DNA of 64,000 bases, from positions 6,437,900 through 6,501,899 of the forward strand of contig NW_003101681.1 in the NCBI RefSeq assembly GCF_000003855.2, given 5' to 3'. Made by a program: the position numbers and the translations under genes. The notes beneath the pieces were generated by a model. The model was not told where the DNA came from and did not search any database. It saw nothing but the letters and a program-made list of their open reading frames with translations. Every line of letters begins with the position of its first letter. Position 1 is the first letter of the stretch. Below, one piece after another: positions 35,124 to 46,067 of the stretch. This stretch comes from Blastomyces gilchristii SLH14081. Lineage: Eukaryota > Ascomycota > Eurotiomycetes > Onygenales > Ajellomycetaceae.

Positions 35124-36619
35124 ATGAACACAGATGCTGATATGTTTGTTTTTATTTATATAGAATCTTCACATATTGACAGATCTGTGTTTACTGATGA
35201 TAGTGAACTCAATATTGAATCATTGATCAAGAACTTGAAGAACATGATAATGAAGAAATTGTCTGTGTCATATGTGACTGAGTCTCTCACATCTCTCTCT
35301 GTCTCTTCTGCTGCTTCTTTCTCTGCTGCTCTCTCTCAATCTTCTACACTTGCCTCTGTGTCTGATTCTCCTGCTTCTGCTACTTCTGTTCCCGCGACCT
35401 CTACTCCTGCTGCTTCTGGTTTTACTGTCTCTGCTTTTATTATCAGCTCTCCCTGTTTCAAGAAGATGTTATATAGACTTAATGAATCACCTCTTTCAGC
35501 ATGTACACTCTCACTCTTCTTACTGACTCTCAGAATAATTTATTGTACAAAGACTGTATATAATATAACTATCTGAAGCTTAGTCACAGACACTGATTAT
35601 TATATTCATTTTAAATATTTATAATAAGACAATTATTCATTTATATCAGAGAATTACTCTCTTTCTCAACAGTGTTGAGATTGTAAGTCTTTTTCTTTTT
35701 CATCTTTTCTTTCTAACACTGATTTTTCTGTTCTTAGGAAAAATTGTTATAAGTTTTACTGTGTATGAAGTCATGATATTCACAGATATTAAGAAGCTTT
35801 TTATAACTGTAAAGTTTAATATTACAGAGATATTCACTCTAATGAATTTTATCAGAATAATAGATCTGTATTAGTCTATTCTCTGATATCTGTCATCTAA
35901 CTTCATAATGCAGGTGAAAGATATTCATGTTTTTAGAAACAGAAATATGAATATTATACTCTTTTACACCTGCAGATGTGAGGCTTGTACATCTTATCTG
36001 AGATGTCATTGTAAGAATGAGCTGTTTACACACTGCATTCTGCTTTCTGTATTTTCTCATGTCTCTCTCTCTCTTTCTGAGAAGCCTTGTGTGTGTTGTA
36101 ATTATACATACAACTCTAAGATCAGTGAGTGTTTATTTGATAACTGTTCTCACCTCTGATTTTTCAATTTTCATACACTAATAATGATTCTTAGTTGCTT
36201 CAGTGTCAGAGATCATTCTAATTGAAGATAATAACACTGCAGAGACTATTCTCTCTCATTCTCAAGCTTCTTCTATCACTTTCTCTCTCTCTTCTGCAGG
36301 GAAGATTGTGTATATACTGAGTCATAAGTATTCAGTTCTGAGTGACTCTTATCATTGTTTGTTCAGTTCTGTATCTTCTTCTTCTTCTATTTCTTTCATC
36401 TTCATCTTCTCTGCTCTGACTTCTGATTCTGCAGGTCTCACACTCTTCTTCAATTTCTCTATGTATACGCGTGTGCATTTCTATATTGACATTTCAGTCA
36501 ATCTTGTGATAAATGATATTAATGTTGTACACAGAGTAATAGAGAAATCAGAGATGTGTATAACATTGTTGCAAGAGCAGCTTACAGCTCTTGATTTTCT
36601 TACAGATCTTGAGTTTTGA
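35124..36619 (+). CDS. Candidate spliced, Cys-rich gene antisense within the gypsy (cargo ORF, decayed)
   Basis: Unknown product. The best model is join(35124..35682, 35738..36124, 36195..36619), 1371 nt, 456 codons. Intron 1 is 55 nt (GTAAGT, branch CTAACACTGAT, acceptor CTTAG); intron 2 is 70 nt (GTGAGT, branch ACTAAT, acceptor CTTAG). These join three different frames into one, which is hard to obtain by chance. Exon 1 starts MNTDADMFVFIY and has a Ser/Ala/Thr-rich stretch. Exon 2 has clustered Cys (CRCEACTSYLRCHC, then CVCCNY), loosely like a paired CX2C zinc cluster. Exon 3 ends in a helical segment (KSEMCITLLQEQLTALDF). In-frame stops at 35574, 35676, the exon 1/2 junction codon, and TAG and TGA near 35872-35885 fit the TGG/CGA-to-TGA and CAG-to-TAG decay seen elsewhere. 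A 5' UTR intron (about 34969-35092) is possible. It lies between integrase and the 3' LTR of the host element. Alternative: a host gene captured by the element. Confidence 0.5.
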
Positions 36620-37615
36620 GATTTTCTTTATTTTTGACATTTTTCAGATGATGTGGCATTGAAAATAGATTAAATATGTTATATATAAAAATGAATAAAG
36701 TGTGTATGATAATATTTATCTTTTGCAGCTGATTCTTATAATTAATGATTAATTTATTATCTCTTTTCTTACACTTTTTCTTTATCTGCTAGTCATCACT
36801 CTTACATGATCTTTATATAGTATAGTATTCAGTGACTAGATTTGACAGCTTTTATCTTTTATAATTCTGTCTCATGCATTATACTATCTCTCTTCATCTG
36901 CTCAGATTACTACAGTAAACAGCTCATTAAAACTAATCTCATCTGATCTCTGAGTATTCTCAGAGATTGAGATAACTTAGTCTCACATGTCTGCAGATGT
37001 TTCTGATAATTTGTTCTCTGTGATCTCTGTAATTGAACTGATATAAACAGTTAAATTTAACTCTGAATTTCTTTTTCTTCTGTGATCTGATCTATATGCA
37101 AGTCTGCTGCTTTGAGACTGCTCTTTACTATGTTACATCTACTGTCTGCAGTATGTTATTATATAATCAGCTACAGTCTTATCACTTATTAAAGTGTGAT
37201 GTTCATCTGATTTCTTCATTACTTCTCATTCTTTTCTTATAATAGTGAAAAGATCAGAATAAGTAAGATTATCTGATTCATAAGTATCTATGATTTCTCT
37301 TATCTCATGAGACTTTTTAATTATAAGTCTCTTCTTTTTCAACACTGATGATAGTGCTGCAGATGATTATAATTCACTCAGATCTTATATCTTTACTTTT
37401 ATAAGTTATGAATTATTGATTAAGTTGTATAAGACTCATTTCTCTGATTCTTTCAATGCATACATTCTCAGAGAATGTGATTTGAGTATCTTATATAACT
37501 TAAATCATCTAGATTGAAACTTCTCAGAACTCTCATTATATATAAGAACTCATGTTCTCATCTTGAGACTCAATTTCTTAACTAGTGAGTCTTATATTCT
37601 TTTCAATTGAATTGC

Positions 37616-38674
37616 TCAGTTCAGAAGTAACTTGTTAGCTTTTATACATGTGTGGCTGATCTCTTTCAATCTTGATTTCATGTCTGTGACTGTTGTGTTC
37701 ACAACTGCTACTGCTGCATTCATAACTGCTGTTTCTGCTGTGTTTACAACTGCTGTTCTTACTGCATCTGCAACTGCTCTCTCTCTCATCTTTTCTGAAG
37801 CATTCTTCAGGATGCGCGGATGCAATTCATACAACAGGTAGAATAATGAACACTTGAAGACTGCATGCTGTCAAATTCACATGATCAATAGCATCTGTCT
37901 GAGATATTCATCTTATAGTCTCATAGGCTTACTCACTAGATATTTCATCAGCATGTTGCTCAAGATTTCATTCAAGTGTTTCATCTTCCTGTTTATTCAC
38001 AGATGATATGACATTGTTCTACAATGTCTTATCTGTAACTAGCTTACAAAATGCCTTACTACTTCTCTCACAAGGTTCACACTGTTATCAGTTAGAATCT
38101 CATGCAGCATTTCATAGTTAATATAGATCTTATCATGTAGAAACTTTACTATCATCTTCTCTATCATCTCTGAAACTGCTTTCACAACTGGCCAGTCAGT
38201 AGTGTAATCAATAGCAGTGATTATTCATCAATTTTCATTTAGCATTCACAGTAATATGTCTATGAGATTCATCTCTCATCATTTAAACAGTTGTATTATA
38301 CACTTCATCTGATATTGTGCTTTCTCACATTCTAATCCTTTCTTAGATTCTTTCATAACCTGGTAATTCAGGCACTCATGAGCATATATCTGAATGTTCT
38401 CAGTCATGCTTGATCAGTATACTCTTGATTCAAGTACATTCATAAGTTCAGAGCTTTCTAAGTGACTGAATTTCTTGTGCATGTGAGCTATCAAGTCATG
38501 TCTAAATAAAGATTCTAGATAGAGAGCTTCTATGTATTCTAAATCACAGTAAAGCACAATATTATTTTTCAATTTTCTCAGCTTGAAGTTTGAAAGTATC
38601 TCTTCTACTACTTTCACAAGATACTTGTTATTCAACATCTTGTCATTCTCTAAGTAAGAGATTATAATATTCAC
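37616..38674 (-). pseudogene. Gypsy integrase region (8.8-kb element)
   Basis: The minus-strand frame at 38414-38674 ends with the integrase zinc-finger pattern (LIAHMHKKFSHLESSELMNVL, then a C-x2-C pair whose second Cys reads Tyr just beyond), as in the H2C2 domain of Ty3/gypsy integrases. The downstream sequence to about 37.6 kb is broken by stops. A Val/Ala/Thr-rich repeat (imperfect GTTACAACTGC-type units) at about 37680-37790 lies near the integrase C terminus. Confidence 0.75.
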
Positions 38675-39376
38675 TTATTCTGATTTCTTGCATTCTCTCA
38701 GCATATTTAACATGAACATTTCTTATATCTAATTCACAGAATTCTCACTCATGAAATCAGGTCTGCAACTGATTATATCAGATATTACAGTATTCAATCT
38801 CTTTCAGTATTTAATATAAAGATTATACACTTAAAACTCTGAGATTCAACATACTAAGTATTTAAAAGGTTTTGTTATCAATTGTAGATAGACAAGGCTT
38901 TTATGATCTGTGATCACTGTTATCATATACTTATTATTAATATATCTATTTCACAATGCCAGTGTGTGCTTAATTACTAGCAATTTCTTTTCATACACTG
39001 AATAATTAAGCTCAGCATCTGATAGTTTCCTATTATCATACATCATCAGATGCAGCTTGTCATTCTTACTTATCTGTAGAAGAGCATCTCTGATAGCTCA
39101 TTCAGATATATCTGTCTCAATGTAGAAAGGTTTATCATGATCTGATTGAATAAGCACTGAGAATATTGTTACATATTCTCTCAGTGTGAGAAAAGTCTCT
39201 TTGCATACAGTATTTCAGATAATTGAATAAAACTTCTTCTTTCACAAATTTGCATTCATTTCTCTTAAGAGATCTGAGAGTGATGTAGATATTCATGTGA
39301 AATCCTTGATGAATCTGCAGTAGTATGAGATTAACTTAAGAAACTGTTGTATATAATGTATATTTCTCAGTCACAG

Positions 39377-39960
39377 TCAATTCACTATGACATTCAATTT
39401 CTCTGAAATAAGGTGTATACAGTCATCACTCACTACATGTTCTATGAACTTCAACTCTTTTATTTCAAACACACACTTTGTTGATTTGATGTAGAGCTTA
39501 TGCTCTGTCAGAGTTATAAGCACTTTATCAAGATACTTCAGATATTCATTGTATGAGTTTGAAAAGACTAGAATGTTATTAAGATATATAAGATATGAGA
39601 TTTCATTCTGTTTATGAAAAATTGTATTCATCATCATTTGAAAGATAACAGGCACATTTGTCAGACTGAATGATATTATCAGAAATTCAAACTTCTCTCA
39701 TTGTGTATTAAACATAGTTCACAGAACTGACAGTTCATCTACATGAATCTGCCAGTATTCTGAGAGAAGATTAATCTTTGATAGATATTAAGTATTTTCA
39801 ATTATATTCAACTGTTGTTGAATCTGTGACAGTGAATATTCATTCTTAATTATAAGCTTATTGAGTGCTTAGTAATCAATACACATTCATCACTTCTCAC
39901 TCATCTTTTTCATGAATAGAACTGAAAAGCTCCATGTGCTTGATGAGAATTATATAAGAC
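39377..39960 (-). pseudogene. Gypsy reverse transcriptase (8.8-kb element)
   Basis: The minus strand reads MCIDY, ALNKLIIKNEYSL, YLSKINLLSEYWQIHV, KFEFLIISFSLTNVPVIF and YLNNILVFS in the order of Ty3/gypsy RT. The catalytic YLDD has become YLNN through G-to-A changes. In-frame TGA/TAA occur where the family has Trp or Arg (for example before MCIDY and before EKFEF). Confidence 0.9.
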
Positions 39961-40914
39961 TATGTTCTAGAAGATCTGTGATCTGATACTTCTGTTCTTC
40001 AAGATATGTTTGTAACAGAGAATATGCATTCTGATTGACTGATTTTGCATCCTCTGTGTCAATCTCATGTACAAATCCTCATTTCAGCAGCAATTCTGAT
40101 GAAAGATCTGTTTGAAAGATCTTTTCATGCTTCTTCAGAAGCTTCTTCATACACTTATTCTTTTGCATATCTTTTATCTTGATTTTCTTCACTTTCAGAT
40201 TCTATATAACACACAGAATGCTTTCAGATGAGGTCTTGTGAATCATTCTCTTTGCTTATTAATGTATAAGCAGATTTAATCCTTCTATATCAGAGATGTG
40301 AAATGTTCTTCTCATATCAGTTGATAGAATTGTATGAACTGTTTTCTTTCTATCAGTCAACTGTATATGACATGTACATCATTGAATCTGTGAATTGAAT
40401 CTTTGAAACTAATTGAGTTTAAGAATAAGGTTGTATTTCATGTTCTGCAGCTCTCACACTTAAATATAGCAAGATCATTCTCTGAAGTGCAAGGAAACTC
40501 TTACTCTTGCAGATGATATCAAATATCAGTTATTAGATAATCTTATGCATTGAAGATTCTTCACTCAGCAGATCTCTTTCAATCTTTAAATTATATAATT
40601 ATCAATATATTGTGTAGAAGCTTCTATATTCACTAACACTTTTACAGTCATCTCTTAATTCTTACTCAAGTGCTCTCTATACATTAACATTTCAGGTCTT
40701 AAGACATTGAGATGAGTATTCACTTCATCATTCTCATCTGTATCTCATTCAGAAGCCTGCTTCTTCTTTACATTCACAGAATTCAGAGAGTCATCTAATA
40801 CAGGCATCTCTTTCACTTTGAAGACTTTTTATAGAATATCAGTAAGTGTCTCTGAGCTCACTGATTCTGCTAGTTTTTTAACTCTCTTGCTTCTCTTGAC
40901 TGTGCATGCTGAGT

Positions 40915-40956
40915 GCAATCTTTTACACTATGATTTTAGCATTCACAGTTGAAGCA
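40915..40956 (-). pseudogene. Gag CCHC zinc knuckle (8.8-kb gypsy)
   Basis: The minus strand reads ACFNCEC(stop)NHSVKDC, a CX2CX4HX4C nucleocapsid knuckle with one stop inside it. It marks the end of gag. Confidence 0.8.
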
Positions 40957-41372
40957 AGCTTGATGCTTATGATATCAAGATTTTCACTCAGAAGATCTCT
41001 TTTTCAGAGAATTCAGTACTTTAGCAATGATATTTAGATCTAGATTCATTACATTCAGATATGTAACTTGTGTCATAGAAGTCTGATTATCTATTCTTTA
41101 CTGAGACATACTCAATTGCAGTATTTTCTGTCATAATTGACTTGCTTATTTCTATATAATGAGAATGTTGTATGTTTTCTTCACTGTATCTGACTATAAG
41201 ATTAAGCATTTTCATTTCACTCTCAACTTAGATGTAAGATTATGAATGAAGATCTGTAAACAGAAAGATATTAAAAGCTCTTCATTCAATACAAGATAAT
41301 GTAAGCTGAAGTGTGTGAAGTATAATGTAAGATCACTCACTTGTCTACACTCAGTGAAGTGTTCATAATACT

Positions 41373-41878
41373 TAGACTGACCGTGTGACCGTGTCTGGGA
41401 CCAGGACCAGATTTTTTGATAGTCTCATTACCAATTCGACTGATCCCATTACACGGTTTTAACATTAGATAGTAGTCTCATACTGTCTCAGTGGGACTTA
41501 CTGTCTACTCTTGTCACATTTTCCAAATGAGACCATGATTTCCACTTCTCAATTTAAATTATTTTTATTGCTTTAAATGACTTTAAATCTCATTTGAGCG
41601 TTACCAAAAAGCGTTACTTTTTAAAAAATTAAAAATAGTCTAAAAAAAACCTTAAAATGTCTAAAAATAGTAACTTTATGCTAAGAATGGGACTAAATGG
41701 AACCAAATGGGACCACTTTCTCATTTTTTTCAAGTCATGGTTTCATTTTAAGATCTGATATATAGTCACTTTACCTGTTTTTTTGATAGCCAGTCCCAGC
41801 GGGATTCACGCCAAGAAATGTATGAGACCAGACCAAATGGGACCAAATGTGAAATTCATGGTCCCGGCGGCCAGTCTA
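41373..41878 (+). mobile_element. 506-bp non-autonomous hAT element, copy 5
   Basis: TAGACTGACCGTGTGACC...GGCGGCCAGTCTA with perfect TSD ataatact. Inserted in the gag region of the 8.8-kb gypsy. The least mutated copy; keeps GGGACC/GGTCCC words and CpG, so it best represents the family. Confidence 0.97.
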
Positions 41879-43070
41879 ATAATACTTATCTCATATATTC
41901 ACTTTCTTAAAGTTATACAAGATTCATTTGAAAAACTCATTTCATATTTGTAAAAATGAATATCACTTCAGATCTGTAAGATTCATCTTTTCATCAGTTA
42001 TTTATAATGACTTCACTTTTCTATATAGAAATACAGCAGATCTTAAAACTTGTTAAAATTTCATTAACTGTCTGTCTGTGAGTTCACATTCAATTCAATA
42101 ATATAATTATATCTGACTTAGTCAGCTGATTGCAGCATTATTTTTTCAGTCATTATTAAAGCTTAATAACTTCAGCAGATCTTCTGACTTAATGTATTTC
42201 ATACTCAGATTCTCATCCTGCACAGCAGTCTCTGATGATATGTATACTTCTAAAGAGATTGTAAATGATTATGATAAGATCTTCAGATTCAGTGTAGTTA
42301 TCTATCTGTGTAAATGTTCAATCTTCTACTGCAGATCTAAGATCTGGTTTTCTCTATTCTTATTAATAATGATAATTGCATCAGTGAAGCTCTTCATAGT
42401 GAATGCTTGATTCACAGTGAATGTTAATTATTATTTGACTTCTGCCTCAGCCTGCTACTGCATACACAAGGCCTCAATCTCATTTAGAATTCTTGTATAT
42501 ATACAGAGCTTTGATTTCAGTTCAGCAGTCTCAGCTACTTTTCTTACTGCTTTAAGTAAACTCTCTGAGAGATTCTGCATATCTTCTGATTCAGGTAGCA
42601 GAGAAGGGTGTTGTTTATATCAGCTAGAAAAGATATTCATTTCAGTGATTTCTCATTGATTGTATGATGTCTATTATTATATTACTATATTATTATATCA
42701 CTATATTACTGTATCACTATATCATTATATGATTTCTGTTATCATCATACAACTCTGATAATGATCATCTCTCTCTTTTTATTCTTCTTTTGAGTAGGGA
42801 GTGAACTTCTTTGAATCTGGTTTATCACTTTCATTCTCTTTCTCACACCTCATCTATTCGCATACATGATATTTGCCTGAGTATGAAGTTTTCTCTCAAT
42901 AAGTGAAGCAGTATCAATCAGATGCTCTTTCACTCATCACTCTTCATACACTATCTTTTAAGATGTTCTAGAACCACACTGACATAATAACTATAAATTA
43001 CTTTGTAGACAGAATTATCACACTCTGAAGAAGCCTGCACTTCTCACTGATTTTTAGACATGCTACCAGA

Positions 43071-43254
43071 TATGATTCAAAGATTGCTTAAGTCAGTGTA
43101 TAATTACAGGTGTATGCTGGCTTCTTATATATTATAATATCATATGCTAAATTAATTAGCGGCCGCTATGGCCCCTTTACACTCATACGCGTACACTAGT
43201 AGTTCGGAAGCGGCCGCGTTATTATCCGATGGTCGTACGTTCTTCCGAACCACA
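43071..43254 (-). repeat. 5' LTR of the 8.8-kb gypsy, CpG-retaining
   Basis: 184 bp. Keeps two GCGGCCGC words and several more CpG (ATACGCGTAC, GTTCGGAAG, ATCCGATGGTCGTACG), in contrast to its partner LTR. In minus-strand reading it is followed by the PBS-like TGGTAGCATG. Confidence 0.92.
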
Positions 43255-43726
43255 CTTTTTCTTTTTCTTTTTTTTTTTTTATTCATTCTGATTTTTTCTT
43301 GTTTTTGTTTTATTTTTTGTTTTTTATTTTATTTTTTGTATTTTATATTTTTTTTATAATTAAAATTATATAAATTATAATCTATATTTAGAAAAGTAAT
43401 GATATTTAATAACACTCTTTATTGAATTTTTAACAAATGAGTACTATGTTATAATATTATGTAAGTGAGAAGTGATTTCATAGTCTCATTTAATATCATT
43501 CTCAATAATGAGATCAGAATGAAAATGTAACTAAGAATTCAAACATATTCTTTATTCAGAACTAGATTTTTATTTGAAAAGTGAATCTGAGACCTTTAAT
43601 ATTTAAAATAACATGATTTGAAATCAATGTGATGAACACAAATCATGATCAGAAGTAATGCTTTTAGATAACATAACAACTGTAAAGTTTGATTCTGGTC
43701 TCAGACACGGTTACACGGTCAGTCTA

Positions 43727-44147
43727 GTAAAGTGTAATGAAATCGTCTATATAATTGATTGAGTGCAGCTTGTCATATTAGCCTCTTCTTTTCAAAAGCA
43801 GTTCTCATCAGTCAAGAGCTACTGTTTTAAACAATATGAAACTCAGAGTTCAGATCAGATGATTATATCTAACTCAGTTTATAAGATATTATTGACTGCA
43901 GCTGTGAAGTCTCTTATCAAGAATATTCTCAATTTCTTACTCAAGCTCATTGTCTTCTTCTATAATGCCTGGCAGCTGTCAGTTAAAAGTCAGTTAAGAA
44001 GAGAATCAGTCAGTGATAGTGTAGCAGAGTAAGCTTGTGTGAAAGACATTATAAATCTCTGATAATATATCAAGATAATAGTTGTAACTATCTAGAATTT
44101 CCATCACTTTATACTTAACATAGCAGTAATTCAGTGTATAAGATAAA
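43727..44147 (-). mobile_element. Right end of split LTR plus gypsy internal fragment
   Basis: 43727-43777 completes the LTR split by hAT-A; 43778-44147 is the gypsy 3' internal region, matching 21803 onward. It is cut off at 44148 by another LTR of the same family. Confidence 0.8.
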
Positions 44148-44455
44148 TGTAAGAGGTCTACGCTGAATAGATCGGTATAATATTGATAGATCTTATATAA
44201 TAAAGAGAAAAATATTAGAGAAGAAAAGAAAGAGAAAGCATGAGAATCAGTGATCAGAGTGAATATTTATACATGTATGTAATAATGTAAGCAGTGAAGC
44301 TTCAAGATGAAAGAATCTATACATGTTCATAGCAGCTGAGAATCAGTGATCAAGAATGACTAAGAATTGAAGTGTACATATTCAAGAATGAAGTAAAAGA
44401 ATCTATGAAGTGTAACAGAATAGTCTATATAATTGATTAAGTGCAGCTCATCATA
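44148..44455 (-). repeat. 3' LTR of the split gypsy element
   Basis: Starts TGTAAGAGGTCTACGC and ends CTCATCATA. Followed (minus-strand upstream) by a purine-rich polypurine tract. Shorter than the 393-bp LTRs because it has fewer internal GAGAATCAG-type units. Confidence 0.8.
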
Positions 44456-46052
44456 TTAGTCTCTTTCTTTCAGAAGCAGTTCTTATTAATCAAGAGCTGC
44501 TATTTTGAATAATGTGAAACTCAGAGTTTAGATCAGTTAATTATAGTCAACTCATTTCATGAGATATTACTAACTGTGACTGTGAGATCTCTCATTGAGA
44601 ATATTCTCAATCTCTTACTCAAGCTTATTATCTTCTTCTATAATATCTGACAGCTATCAGTCAGAAGTCAGTTGAGAAGAGAATGAGTCAGTGACAGTGT
44701 GATAGAGCAAGCTTGTATGAAAAACATCATAAATCTCTGATAATATGTTAAGATAATAGTTATAACTATCTAAGACTTCTATCACTTTATATCTGACATG
44801 ATAGTAATCTAGTGTATGAGATGAACATGTGATTCATATATTCTTGAGATTCAATCACATAAGATCTTCTATCTTATACTGCTCTGTGAGATCTTGTCAG
44901 ATGTTAATTTGATCTTCTTAGTCTTATTTCACAGTTATTATAAAGGTCTTTACTCAGTCACAGACATCTCAGAGCTTCATTACTATATTATTAGTGATCT
45001 GAATCAGACTGCAGAGGTTCAGTATGAACTGTATAATCTCTAGAAGATTTAACACTTTCATATAATATCTATATATAAGAAAGAATGAGCTTATATCTGT
45101 TGAAATAACATCTTAACTGTTGATAGTGATCTCTGTATGTAGAAGAAGATTATATCAATCATCTTATAAGTAATTACAGAACTTATAAAGATAATTCTTC
45201 ACAGTCTGAATTATTCATTCTGATGCATTATCAGTTTCAGAGTGATAGATAGTTAACAAGTGACATATAATCTGAAGAACTTGACAGATTCTTGTTCAGA
45301 GAGTACTTATAAATTGACAGTCTTAATCTGATACTATAGATCTTGATAATTTATATATCTGATAGAACAGACTCTGTAGAAAAGCTTCAGCAATCTGTTC
45401 AGTATTCATTTTATCACAAGATTTTAATATTACATCTTTACTTAATCAATTTATAATGATCAGAATGTTTTTACAACTCTTACTCTTAGAGAGATTAATA
45501 GTAAAGTTAATTATCATATCTTATCAGATTCTATTAGAAACATTGAGCAGTTTCAGCAGATCTTTTTCACAGTTCTTTTATAAGATGACAGAAGAATAAT
45601 AGTTGCAGTTTCAGACAAAGTGTCTGATACTGTTTAATATCTCAGATTAGTAGAATTCTCAGAAGATTATTCTATACAGTTATTCACAGTCTGAATAATC
45701 AGTTATATATGAATCATACATCTCTTGCATTATCTGAGTGTATAAGAGTTTGAAGTGAGAGACTCAGTATCATTCATGAAATTATAGAGTGTTATTGTCA
45801 TTAATTGAACATTCTAAGATGTTGATTCTTATATGTAGTTCGGAGAGGAATTGAGATGCTTCTTGATGTACTGCTTCAGTGCTTCAGTGAGTGCTTGAAG
45901 AAGTTTATCAGTTTAAGCTGTTACATGTCATAATTCATCTAGTGTAGATTCAGAAGAAGTTGAGATATCAATATCAGTGTCAGTGTCAGTTCAGAGAGAG
46001 AGTATTCTAATCAGAGAACTATGTATAGTATCATGAGTTATTTCATCTTGAT

Positions 46053-46067
46053 TAACTAATATCTTCA
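46053..46067. repeat. LINE target-site duplication, left
   Basis: TAACTAATATCTTCA, repeated exactly at 53662-53676. The uninterrupted site is visible near 23370 (AATTAATATCTTCAAATC). Confidence 0.93.

Larger units (their letters stand above)
34409..43254 (-). mobile_element. Full-length 8.8-kb Ty3/gypsy retrotransposon, minus strand, inside hAT-A
   Basis: Bounded by two 184-bp LTRs (TGTGATTC...GAATCACA type), with CTTT repeated at both flanks (4-5 bp TSD in a T-rich tract). Orientation is minus: reading that way, a PBS-like TGGTAGCATGTC follows the 5' LTR two bases in, and a purine tract GGTGAGAGAGAA precedes the 3' LTR. Order on the minus strand: gag zinc knuckle (about 40.93 kb), reverse transcriptase (39.4-39.95 kb), RNase H, integrase zinc finger (38.4-38.7 kb) and integrase core. 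It has an unusually long 3 kb between integrase and 3' LTR, holding an antisense gene candidate. Confidence 0.92.
28033..43726 (-). mobile_element. hAT-A: autonomous-type hAT transposon with three nested insertions
   Basis: Ends TAGACTGACCG / CGGTCAGTCTA, TSD gtgaagtg / gtaaagtg (7 of 8, one G-to-A). It spans 15,694 bp; removing the 8.8-kb gypsy at 34409-43254 and two 506-bp elements with their TSDs leaves about 5.8 kb, close to hAT-B (5,891 bp), with which it is collinear. Its outer ~85 bp and ~40 bp match the 506-bp family, which is therefore probably a deletion derivative or satellite of this transposon. Transposase is on the minus strand. More AT-shifted than hAT-B. Confidence 0.92.

Noticed and set aside
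37616..37841. Val/Ala/Thr repeat protein (both strands open)
   Set aside because: It is a short imperfect GCTGTT/ACAACTGC repeat near the gypsy integrase C terminus; openness on both strands reflects the repeat unit, not coding.
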